5,865 bases of DNA from Planctomycetota bacterium. Its GTDB lineage: Bacteria > Planctomycetota > Phycisphaerae > WQYP01. The stretch is taken from the NCBI GenBank assembly GCA_021828935.1, contig JAJZCU010000157.1, positions 1 to 5,865 of the forward strand. Reading direction: 5' to 3'. Below are positions 1 to 5,606 of this stretch, one piece after another; the first letter of the stretch is position 1, and each line of letters starts with the position of its first letter. The position numbers and the translations under genes were made by a program. The notes under the pieces were generated by a model, which saw nothing but the letters and a program-made list of their open reading frames with translations, had not been told where the DNA came from and did no database searches.

Positions 1-120
1 ACTTCAATTTGTACCATGCCGCCGCAATTGCCAGTATAGCAAATTTCCAGCGCATGCACGCAAAAACAGATGCGGCGGCGCCGGCACGACCGCCGTCGGC
101 ACTTTTCGGCCCGACGCTTC

Positions 121-149
121 TTGACGCCGAACCGCCCGCACTCTATTTA
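121..149 (+). promoter_or_regulatory. Weak candidate sigma-70-type promoter upstream of the SRPBCC gene
   Basis: TTGACG at 121-126 matches five of six -35 consensus bases. It is followed after 17 bp by TATTTA at 144-149, which matches only three of six -10 bases. The pair sits about 75 bp before the preferred start of the first gene and would drive the 225-3391 block. The -10 box is poor and the sequence is not especially AT-rich, so this is a suggestion only. Nothing else in 1-224 is convincing: the frame is open from position 9, but its first 72 codons give low-complexity, Ala/Arg/Pro-rich protein unlike the conserved domain that follows. Confidence 0.25.
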
Positions 150-224
150 CGGGGAAACGTCGGCGCTATGACAACACGCACGGACACGCGACTTCAACGG
201 GTGATTTCGCGCCACGGCGGAAGG

Positions 225-701
225 ATGAATGTGTTCACCAAGCGGCTTGTGTCTGAGATTTCAATCAACGCCTCCGCGGAACAAGTCTGGGCGATACTGG
301 CGGATTTTCCGGCCTACAGCCAGTGGAACCCGTTTATCCGCGAAATTTGCGGTCAACCAATCGTCGGCGAGAAAATCAAGATCACCATTGAACCGCCCGG
401 CTTCGGAAAGCTCTCCTACAAGCCGGTGATTCAGACCGCTGAACCGGGCAAAAAACTTCTATGGCTGGGCCGCACGGGGCTTCCTAACATGCTTGATGGA
501 TGGCACAGTTTTGTCATTGAATCTGATCCCACGGACGGCCGCGGGCCCGTGCGGTTCATCCACAGCGAAACACTCACTGGAATTTTGTTGTTCCTCACGC
601 CACGCCGCTTACTTGATGGCTTTCACCTGATGAATGCGGCGCTGAAAGAGCGGGTGGAACGCGCGGCGCATGGACAAGGAAACCGTGATGCCCCGCAATG
701 A
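225..701 (+). CDS. SRPBCC-fold (polyketide cyclase/dehydrase-like) protein
   Basis: A 158-residue protein of the SRPBCC (START/Bet v1-like) superfamily, whose members form a deep hydrophobic pocket for lipids or other small ligands. The N-terminal family pattern is clear: a beta strand ending in an Ala-Ser-Ala-Glu-Gln-Val-Trp segment (residues 16-22), then the hallmark DFPAYSQWNPF at 27-37. A central Pro-Gly-rich strand region and a C-terminal amphipathic helix (Leu-Leu-Asp-Gly-Phe then Met-Asn-Ala-Ala-Leu) complete the fold, so the domain is full length. No signal peptide is seen; it is probably cytoplasmic. ATG 225 is chosen because the conserved domain begins directly after it. GTG 231, five bases after GGAAGGA (219-225), is an equally good start, and in-frame ATGs at 168 and 9 would add non-conserved sequence. 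The 3' end overlaps the GH127 gene by 14 bp. The ligand and reaction cannot be told from sequence. Confidence 0.8.
   Translation: MNVFTKRLVSEISINASAEQVWAILADFPAYSQWNPFIREICGQPIVGEKIKITIEPPGFGKLSYKPVIQTAEPGKKLLWLGRTGLPNMLDGWHSFVIESDPTDGRGPVRFIHSETLTGILLFLTPRRLLDGFHLMNAALKERVERAAHGQGNRDAPQ
676..690 (+). promoter_or_regulatory. Ribosome binding site that decides the GH127 start
   Basis: AAGGA at 676-680 lies seven bases before ATG 688. The earlier in-frame ATG at 670 has no comparable purine motif in front of it. The site lies inside the end of the SRPBCC gene, so translation of the two genes is likely coupled. Confidence 0.6.
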
Positions 702-2598
702 TCATTCCGATTATGTAGTGGATACCACCGCCAGCAAACACGCCGCGCTGTGGCCCGTGGCGGTTTCCGCGGTGCGTCTAACCGACGGTTTCTGGGCGCC
801 GCGTATCAAGAGCAATCACGAAACCACGCTGGCCGAACAATTTGCGCAGTGTGAAAGCACCGGCAGAATTGATAATTTTCGCATCGCCAGCGGACGCAAG
901 ACGGGGGAATTTCAGGGCGCCGTTTTCAATGATTCTGATGTATACAAATGGCTGGAGGCGGCGGCGTGGTCGCTGGCCGGCAGTTCGGCGACTGGCGACG
1001 GCCCAGTGGCGGCACAGATGGACGCCGTGATTGCCGAAATCGCCGCCGCCCAGCAGCCCGACGGCTATCTTAACACGTATTTCATGGGCGAACGGGCGAA
1101 CCAACGCTACGTCAACTTCAAGGATTGGCATGAATTGTACTGCTATGGCCACCTGTTTCAGGCCGCCATCGCGCATTACCGCGTCACCGGCGGCGGCGCA
1201 CTGCTGGATGTGGCCGTGAAGGCGGCGGATCATTTGTGCCGCACGTTTGGTCCCGCTGAAGATGGCAAGCGGCCCGCCGTGCCCGGCCATGAAGAAGTGG
1301 AAATGGCCCTTTTCGAGCTTGGGCGCCTCACAAAAAACCAAAACTACGCCCGCTTGGCAGAGTATTTTATCAATGCCCGCGGCCATGGACTCATCGGCGG
1401 CGGAGCCTACCACCAGGATCACAAGCCCGTACGCGATATGGACCGCATGATCGGCCACGCCGTGCGCGCCGTATATTTGAATTGTGGCGTTGCCGACATG
1501 GCGATGGAAACCGGCGACCCCGCCCTGGTCGTCGCGCTTGAGCGCATGTGGAACAACATGACGCAAAAGCAACTGTATGTCAGCGGCGGCATCGGATCGC
1601 GCCACGAAGGGGAGGCCTTCGGCGCCGACTTTGAACTGCCCAACGCCCGCGCCTACACCGAAACGTGCGCCGCGATCGCCAGCGTGATGTGGAATTGGCG
1701 CATGCTGCTGCTCACCGGGGAGCAACGCTTCGCCGATCTGCTGGAACATACGCTTTACAACGGCGTGCTCTCCGGGCTGGCCCTTGACGGAAATTCGTAT
1801 TTTTATGTCAACCCACTCGCGGACGACGGCCGGCATCGCAGACAGGCCTGGTTTGGCTGTGCCTGCTGCCCGCCCAATGTTGCGCGGATGATCGCGTCTC
1901 TGCCCGGATATTTTTATTCAGTAAGCCACAACACACTTTGGGTGCATTTGTACGCCCAGGGCGCCGCCGAAGTTCAACTGCCCGATGGCCGCATCGTTAA
2001 AATCACGCAGACCACAAGTTACCCATGGGATGGTCGAATTCATTTACAAATTGATGCCGCAGGCCCACTGGACGTCATGCTACGCATTCCCGCTTGGTGC
2101 GCCGATGGCGGCGGCGACGAGAAGCCCGCATTACAAGTTGCCGGGCGACCCGTTTCAGGCACGCTCACGCCCGGCGCATACGCCAAAATCGGCCGCGTCT
2201 GGACATCCGGGGACACTGTTGCGATTCAGTTGCCCATGCCGGCGCGGCGCATCGTGTGCCATCCGTTCGTCGCGGAAAATCGCAACTGCGTGGCCCTCAT
2301 GCGCGGCCCGCTGCTGTACTGCCTGGAAGCGGCCGACAACCCCGGATTTGATCTGCGCAATCTAACGCTGCCCGATGCCGGCGCCATTGAGGCGCGACCA
2401 TCATCGCTGCTAAATGGCGTGGTCACGCTTCACGGCCACGGTCTGGTTCACGAAGTTAAGGCCGATGGACCGCTTTATCAGAATAATGCATCCGCCAACC
2501 GCTCGCGCCAGAGCGCCGTCGCGTTCACCGCAATTCCTTATTATGCCTGGGCCAATCGGCAGCCGGGGCCCATGCAGGTTTGGTTGGCGCGCACTTAA
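688..2598 (+). CDS. GH127-family beta-L-arabinofuranosidase (DUF1680)
   Basis: A 636-residue glycoside hydrolase expected to release beta-L-arabinofuranose from plant-type glycans or glycoproteins by a retaining cysteine mechanism. In the characterised Bifidobacterium longum enzyme HypBA1, Cys417 is the nucleophile, Glu322 the acid/base, and Glu338, Cys340, Cys417 and Cys418 bind zinc. Every one has a counterpart here: Glu309 (in GEAFGADFELPN), Glu325 and Cys327 (in YTETCA, at exactly the same +16 and +18 spacing), and Cys393-Cys394 (in FGCACCPPN). Other family landmarks are GFWAPR (34-39), FNDSDVYKW (80-88), HELYCYGHL (from 148), VPGHEEVE (198-205) and GHAVRAVYL (from 256). The all-alpha barrel spans roughly residues 30-420, followed by beta-sandwich domains, and the length is normal. 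There is no signal peptide, so it probably acts in the cytoplasm on imported oligosaccharides. The start is set by AAGGA before ATG 688; ATG 670 would add six residues. The related family GH146 is a less likely alternative. Confidence 0.92.
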   Translation: MPRNDHSDYVVDTTASKHAALWPVAVSAVRLTDGFWAPRIKSNHETTLAEQFAQCESTGRIDNFRIASGRKTGEFQGAVFNDSDVYKWLEAAAWSLAGSSATGDGPVAAQMDAVIAEIAAAQQPDGYLNTYFMGERANQRYVNFKDWHELYCYGHLFQAAIAHYRVTGGGALLDVAVKAADHLCRTFGPAEDGKRPAVPGHEEVEMALFELGRLTKNQNYARLAEYFINARGHGLIGGGAYHQDHKPVRDMDRMIGHAVRAVYLNCGVADMAMETGDPALVVALERMWNNMTQKQLYVSGGIGSRHEGEAFGADFELPNARAYTETCAAIASVMWNWRMLLLTGEQRFADLLEHTLYNGVLSGLALDGNSYFYVNPLADDGRHRRQAWFGCACCPPNVARMIASLPGYFYSVSHNTLWVHLYAQGAAEVQLPDGRIVKITQTTSYPWDGRIHLQIDAAGPLDVMLRIPAWCADGGGDEKPALQVAGRPVSGTLTPGAYAKIGRVWTSGDTVAIQLPMPARRIVCHPFVAENRNCVALMRGPLLYCLEAADNPGFDLRNLTLPDAGAIEARPSSLLNGVVTLHGHGLVHEVKADGPLYQNNASANRSRQSAVAFTAIPYYAWANRQPGPMQVWLART

Positions 2599-2614
2599 GC
2601 GGCCAACGTTTGTT

Positions 2615-2626
2615 GGAGAATTCATG
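2615..2626 (+). promoter_or_regulatory. Ribosome binding site deciding the kdsB start
   Basis: GGAGA at 2615-2619 sits four bases before ATG 2624. The frame is open further upstream (ATG 2414), but that extension lies inside the GH127 gene. The KdsB family begins with the Ile-Ile-Val-Ile-Pro-Ala-Arg strand immediately after ATG 2624. Confidence 0.65.
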
Positions 2627-3391
2627 GCCGCAATAATTGTCATTCCCGCCCGCTATGCGTCCACGCGTTATCCGGGCAAGCCGCTGCTAAACCAAACCGG
2701 CAAAACTCTTATTGAACATGTGGTGGAACAGGCCCGCAAGGCCATCGCTGCGGCGCGCGTCGTTGTCGCCACCGATGACGCCCGTATCGCCGATGCCGTG
2801 CGTGGTTTTTCCGGGGAAGTGGTGATGACCGGGGCCCACGCCTCCGGCACGGATCGCATTGCGGAGGTCATGCGCCGGCCCGAGTATTCCCACTATGCGG
2901 TGGTGGTGAATGTGCAGGGGGACGAGCCGGAAATCGAGCCGGAACTTATCGACCGTCTTATTCATGTTGCTGAAGCTGGCGCCGCGCCCATGGTCACCGC
3001 CGCCGCCCCATTCACGCAGGTCCAGGATATTGCCAACCCCGCCATGGTGAAGGTGGTCACCGATCAGCGGCATCTTGCGCTTTATTTTTCGCGCAGCGTT
3101 ATTCCACATGACCGCGATGGTTTAATAAATAGCGCGCGCCTGCTGGCCATATATCGAAAACACATGGGAATTTATGCGTACAACCGTGATTTTTTACTAA
3201 CCCTGGCCGCCGCGCCCCCCTGCACCCTGGAACAACTTGAACAACTTGAGCAACTGCGGGCCCTTTATCTGGGCGCCAAGATCGCCGTCGAAGACGCGGC
3301 CACCGCACCCCACGGCATTGACACGCCCCACGACTATCTGGAATTCGTCGCGCGCTGGCGCGGCATGCGCGCGCCGCCCGGCGGCGGGTAA
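2624..3391 (+). CDS. kdsB: 3-deoxy-manno-octulosonate cytidylyltransferase (CMP-Kdo synthase)
   Basis: KdsB, 255 residues (E. coli about 248), activates Kdo with CTP to give CMP-Kdo and pyrophosphate, the sugar donor for the lipopolysaccharide inner core. It is a cytosolic Rossmann-like nucleotidyltransferase. Visible motifs in order: IPARYASTRYPGKPL at 7-21 (CTP binding, with the conserved Arg and Lys), a VVVATDD strand, ASGTDRIAE (Kdo/nucleotide loop), NVQGDEP at 96-102 with the magnesium-binding Asp100, ALYFSRSVIPHDRD at 152-165, HMGIYAY at 180-186, a LEQLR segment, and GIDTP at 231-235 carrying the second metal-binding Asp233. Nothing essential is missing. It follows the GH127 gene by 25 bp and is likely cotranscribed with it. 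The last few residues are Arg/Gly/Pro-rich and encoded by a GC-rich palindrome. Presence of this gene indicates a Gram-negative envelope with Kdo-containing lipopolysaccharide. Confidence 0.96.
   Translation: MAAIIVIPARYASTRYPGKPLLNQTGKTLIEHVVEQARKAIAAARVVVATDDARIADAVRGFSGEVVMTGAHASGTDRIAEVMRRPEYSHYAVVVNVQGDEPEIEPELIDRLIHVAEAGAAPMVTAAAPFTQVQDIANPAMVKVVTDQRHLALYFSRSVIPHDRDGLINSARLLAIYRKHMGIYAYNRDFLLTLAAAPPCTLEQLEQLEQLRALYLGAKIAVEDAATAPHGIDTPHDYLEFVARWRGMRAPPGGG
3230..3256 (+). repeat. Three tandem 9-bp units inside kdsB
   Basis: GAACAACTT occurs twice exactly (3230-3238, 3239-3247), followed by a third unit, GAGCAACTG, with two differences. They encode Glu-Gln-Leu three times, giving LEQLEQLEQLR. 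The family normally has a segment of the same length ending in LEQLR here, so the repeat does not lengthen the protein. Confidence 0.7.
3372..3386. other. GC-rich palindrome at the 3' end of kdsB
   Basis: CGCCGCC (3372-3378) and GGCGGCG (3380-3386) are exact reverse complements around a single base, so RNA would form a shorter stem with a small loop just before the TAA at 3389-3391. No T-run follows, so it is not a standard intrinsic terminator, but it could slow polymerase or protect the 3' end of the message. Confidence 0.35.
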
Positions 3392-3590
3392 TGCTGGCGT
3401 CCACTTTCGTGGCCGAAGCGTTTTTCATGGGCCGTGAGACAGCAGCCACCGGTTCGGCCTGCCGTGAACCCGCGCCGCGCGCCGCTAAATCTTGCAAATT
3501 GGCGCGGTTCCATTCCGCGGCTACACTGCTTGCTGGTCGCACGCAAAACAGAAATGAAGATTGCCGGCATGGGCCCCTGTATGTCCGCCG

Positions 3591-3596
3591 TATGAT
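3591..3596 (+). promoter_or_regulatory. Candidate -10 box for the ATPase/MAD4-like cassette
   Basis: TATGAT matches five of six bases of the sigma-70 -10 consensus and lies 70 bp before the ATPase start. No good -35 hexamer stands 16-18 bp upstream; TTGCCG at 3561-3566 is 24 bp away, which is too far. The position fits a separate promoter for the cassette, but the evidence is one motif. Confidence 0.3.
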
Positions 3597-3620
3597 CTGA
3601 GTTTCTCGCTGTTCTTTCCG

Positions 3621-3655
3621 ATGCGCGTCCGACCCGATGGCGCGCTGGTGCGCAT
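3621..3655 (+). promoter_or_regulatory. Possible leader hairpin abutting the ATPase ribosome binding site
   Basis: ATGCGC (3621-3626) pairs exactly with GCGCAT (3650-3655), and the stem extends by three pairs in RNA if two G-U wobbles are allowed, around a loop of about 17 bases. The 3' arm ends one base before AGGG (3656-3659), the likely Shine-Dalgarno sequence seven bases ahead of ATG 3667. A structure here could limit ribosome access, but this rests on reading the sequence alone. Confidence 0.3.
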
Positions 3656-3666
3656 AGGGCATTTGC

Positions 3667-4935
3667 ATGATACGGTTGATCGAGGCGCTGAATTACCGCT
3701 GCCTGCGTTATGTGCGCCAGCCTCTTGACCCATTCCATGTCTTGGTGGGCCCCAACGCCAGTGGAAAGACCACGTTCCTGGACGTCCCGGCCTTTCTGGG
3801 TGACTTGTTAAAATACGGACTGGACAAGGCAATCAGTGAACGGTCCGCCAGCATTGAGGAAATTTTTTTTAATAACCAGGGGGACCGGTTCGAATTGGCC
3901 GTGGAAATGGAACCGCCCGTCGAGCGCGCCGGACTCCTGCCACGCCATCCGAAATTCGTCCGTTATGAAATTTCCATCGGCAAGGCGCCGACAGGCGAAT
4001 ATCACATTTTTGATGAGCAGGTCATTCTGCAGGATGCCCTGCCGGCGCCGACGGACGAACCCCGGCAATGCACCCTTTTCCCCAGTCCGATGCAACCGCC
4101 CAACACCATCATGCATGCCACGCGCGTCGGCGCTGGGCAAAAGAGGACGGTCCGCAAGAATTATGAGAAAAATGACAATTTCTATTCGGAAATGGAACAT
4201 CGCAAAGGCAAGGGCGGCTGGGCACCTTCCATCCGGTTGGGTCCGCGAAAATCCGCACTGGCCGGAATGCCTGAAGACCAGCTAAGGTTTCCCGTTTCAA
4301 GTTGGCTGCGCACCATGCTAATGGATGGCACACAGAAGGTGATGCTCGATAGCCTCGCACTTCGCAGAAGCAGCGCCCCCGGCCAAAGCCTGTTGTACAA
4401 CCCACAAGGCAGCAATCTGCCTTGGGTTATTCAACATCTATACAAAACCAACCCTGCGAGACTTAACAGCTGGATTAAGCACATCCGCACTGCATTGCCC
4501 GACATTACCGGCGTGACCACCGTTGAGCTGCCTGACACCCGTCATCGATTTTTGCAGATTGTTTACAAAGGCGGCTTAAAAGTTCCCTCATGGACGGCGT
4601 CGGACGGAACGCTGCGTATGCTGGCCCTGACGCTGCCGGCATTTCTGCCGGGCTTTACGGGTACTTACCTCATCGAAGAACCGGAAAATGGCATTCATCC
4701 AATGGCCATGGAAGCTGTGTTCCAGGCATTGCGTTCCGCGTACGGTGCGCAAATTCTTCTGGCCACGCATTCGCCGACCATTCTTGGTTGCGCGGAATTG
4801 GACCAAGTGCTTTGTTTTAAAAAGGAGGCCTCCGGAGCGACGGACATTGTGCGCGGCTCGGAACACCCCGCGCTGCGGGCATGGCAGGGAAGTGTTCCAC
4901 TGCCCACGCTGTACGCATCTGGGGTGTTGGGGTGA
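3667..4935 (+). CDS. AAA_21-type ATPase, MAD3-like defence ATPase
   Basis: A 422-residue ATPase of the ABC/SMC-like AAA_21 group, the type found in OLD nucleases, PARIS AriA and many anti-phage systems. After a first strand typical of RecF/SMC-like proteins comes Walker A GPNASGKTT (28-36). The signature-like ASDGTLRML covers about 311-319, Walker B YLIEEPENGIHP spans 334-345 (Glu337-Glu338 where others have Asp-Glu, usual in this group), and the H-loop LLATHSP contains His368. The middle 200 residues are the family-specific insert. No nuclease domain is fused, so any effector must be separate; the next gene, joined by a GTGA overlap, is the obvious candidate. Sequence style and the C-terminal Leu-Tyr-Ala-Ser-Gly-Val-Leu-Gly end followed by this partner match, from memory, MAD3 of the methylation-associated defence system. 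The AGGG site supports ATG 3667. ATPase identity is firm; the MAD3 name is less so. Confidence 0.85.
   Translation: MIRLIEALNYRCLRYVRQPLDPFHVLVGPNASGKTTFLDVPAFLGDLLKYGLDKAISERSASIEEIFFNNQGDRFELAVEMEPPVERAGLLPRHPKFVRYEISIGKAPTGEYHIFDEQVILQDALPAPTDEPRQCTLFPSPMQPPNTIMHATRVGAGQKRTVRKNYEKNDNFYSEMEHRKGKGGWAPSIRLGPRKSALAGMPEDQLRFPVSSWLRTMLMDGTQKVMLDSLALRRSSAPGQSLLYNPQGSNLPWVIQHLYKTNPARLNSWIKHIRTALPDITGVTTVELPDTRHRFLQIVYKGGLKVPSWTASDGTLRMLALTLPAFLPGFTGTYLIEEPENGIHPMAMEAVFQALRSAYGAQILLATHSPTILGCAELDQVLCFKKEASGATDIVRGSEHPALRAWQGSVPLPTLYASGVLG
3863..3870 (+). repeat. T8 homopolymer in the ATPase gene
   Basis: Eight consecutive T bases encode the end of Ile66 plus Phe67-Phe68, shortly after the Walker A region. 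It is the longest homopolymer I noticed in an otherwise GC-rich gene, and it is a possible site for polymerase slippage. Confidence 0.8.
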
Positions 4936-5561
4936 TCAAACGCGATCTTTTCATCGTTGTGGCCGACCTGGACGCCGAAAATGTTATGAAAACGCTGTTG
5001 AAGCATCGGCAGGCCGCGCTCAAGGTCCACGTCGATTTCGCCGAAGGCGACCTCCTACGCTACTCCAGGCACGACGGCGGTTGCTGCAAGGACGCCGTGG
5101 ATTTGTTGCGGTCAAGACAAAACACGCATCATCACGCGATGATCATTTTTGATCATCACGGCAGCGGCGCCGAGGAGGAGCCGCCCACTGTTATTGAATC
5201 ACGGCTTGAAAAGCAAATTATGGCCAGCGGCTGGGCCCTTGGGGCAGCCGCGGCCGTGGTGCTCGCGCCCGAATTGGAAACGTGGGTTTGGTCCGGCTCT
5301 CCGCACGTCGCAAAAATACTGGGATGGGGCAATGGCCCCGTTGCGATGAAGGAGTATCTGTCTGGCGCCGGCCTGTGGCCTGCGGACGCAAGCAAGCCCC
5401 CGGACCCTAAGCGGGCAATGGGGGCTGCGGTGCGAGAAAAAGGGCTGCCGCTGGTCAGTGGACTTTTCTCCGACCTAGCCAAACACGTCAGTGTTGACGG
5501 CTGTGTCGATCGTTCATTCCTAAGATTCCGCAAGCTGCTTAGAAGCTGGTTTCCCAAGTAG
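4932..5561 (+). CDS. MAD4-like partner protein of the defence ATPase
   Basis: A 209-residue protein starting at GTG 4932, whose first bases overlap the ATPase stop (GTGA); a G-rich stretch at 4921-4924 may serve as ribosome site. ATG 4881 would add 17 residues read from inside the ATPase gene and is not preferred. I recognise the family from memory as the MAD4 protein of the methylation-associated defence system. Landmarks are an N-terminal strand IVVADLDAEN (8-17), HDGGC (47-51), the strand-turn MIIFDHHGSGAEEE (70-83), PELETWVW (113-120), SPHVAKILGW (123-132), and GLW followed by Pro-Pro-Asp-Pro-Lys (147-160). It ends with the basic Arg-Trp-Phe-Pro-type tail. No signal peptide or membrane segment is seen. 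The acidic clusters at 12-16, 74 and 114-116 are arranged as in Toprim-like proteins of ATPase/Toprim defence pairs, so a nuclease or sensor role is plausible but unproven. Biochemical activity is unknown to me. Confidence 0.78.
   Translation: MIKRDLFIVVADLDAENVMKTLLKHRQAALKVHVDFAEGDLLRYSRHDGGCCKDAVDLLRSRQNTHHHAMIIFDHHGSGAEEEPPTVIESRLEKQIMASGWALGAAAAVVLAPELETWVWSGSPHVAKILGWGNGPVAMKEYLSGAGLWPADASKPPDPKRAMGAAVREKGLPLVSGLFSDLAKHVSVDGCVDRSFLRFRKLLRSWFPK
5128..5160. repeat. Direct repeat plus perfect stem-loop inside the MAD4-like gene
   Basis: ATCATCACG occurs at 5128-5136 and again at 5152-5160. Between them, GATGATCA (5138-5145) and TGATCATC (5150-5157) form a perfect eight-pair stem around TTTT. 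The region encodes the His-rich run and the conserved MIIFDHHG strand, so codon choice in a His/Ile/Asp-rich motif may be enough to explain it. Confidence 0.6.
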
Positions 5562-5568
5562 TTTCAAT

Positions 5569-5585
5569 CCCTGACCACCACACCG
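5569..5585 (+). repeat. 17-bp inverted repeat, left copy
   Basis: CCCTGACCACCACACCG begins eight bases after the MAD4-like stop codon, in the 45 bp gap before the convergent EVE gene. Its exact reverse complement forms the last 17 bases of the window (5849-5865). The copies differ immediately on the inner side. The outer limit on the right cannot be seen because the window ends there. Confidence 0.85.
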
Positions 5586-5606
5586 CGCCCCGGCACGCCC
5601 GCTTTT

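Larger units (their letters stand above)
3392..3666. other. Non-coding spacer between kdsB and the ATPase gene
   Basis: This 275 bp stretch separates two plus-strand gene blocks. A 69-codon frame begins at ATG 3391, overlapping the kdsB stop as TAATG, but its product is Arg/Ala/Cys-rich with no recognisable pattern. The minus-strand frames across the region likewise run into antisense of flanking genes. I see no tRNA, insertion sequence end or intrinsic terminator. It does hold a TATGAT box and a hairpin before the ATPase gene, listed separately. Confidence 0.5.

Noticed and set aside
9..224. Upstream in-frame extension of the SRPBCC gene (starts at 9 or 168)
   Set aside because: The extra 72 residues are Ala/Arg/Pro-rich with no family pattern, while the conserved domain begins right after ATG 225. 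GGGGA at 151-155 is 12 bases from ATG 168, which is too far to be persuasive.
778..1836. Long minus-strand open frame (352 codons) opposite the GH127 gene
   Set aside because: It is antisense to a gene with a complete catalytic motif set. Its product is a His/Gly/Ala-rich shadow with no recognisable domain.
3230..3256. Glu-Gln-Leu triplet repeat as a recent expansion in KdsB
   Set aside because: The segment has the same length as in other KdsB proteins, which also end it in LEQLR. The repeat arises from substitutions or codon choice, not from added units.
3451..3470. GGTTC...GAACC inverted repeat in the spacer
   Set aside because: There are only five pairs around a ten-base loop and no associated motif. 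This is expected by chance in a sequence of this length.
3391..3600. Possible 69-codon gene overlapping the kdsB stop as TAATG
   Set aside because: The overlap is suggestive of coupling, but there is no ribosome site of note and the product is Arg/Ala/Cys-rich without hydrophobic periodicity or known motifs.
3099..3668. Minus-strand 189-codon frame over the spacer and the end of kdsB
   Set aside because: About half is antisense to kdsB. The rest is Arg-rich non-coding-type translation, and the start lies against the ATPase gene with no support.
5561..5585. GTTTCAATCC start resembling CRISPR repeats, just after the MAD4-like stop
   Set aside because: There is no second direct copy at spacer distance, no array and no cas gene. 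Only part of the stretch recurs, inverted, at the window edge.
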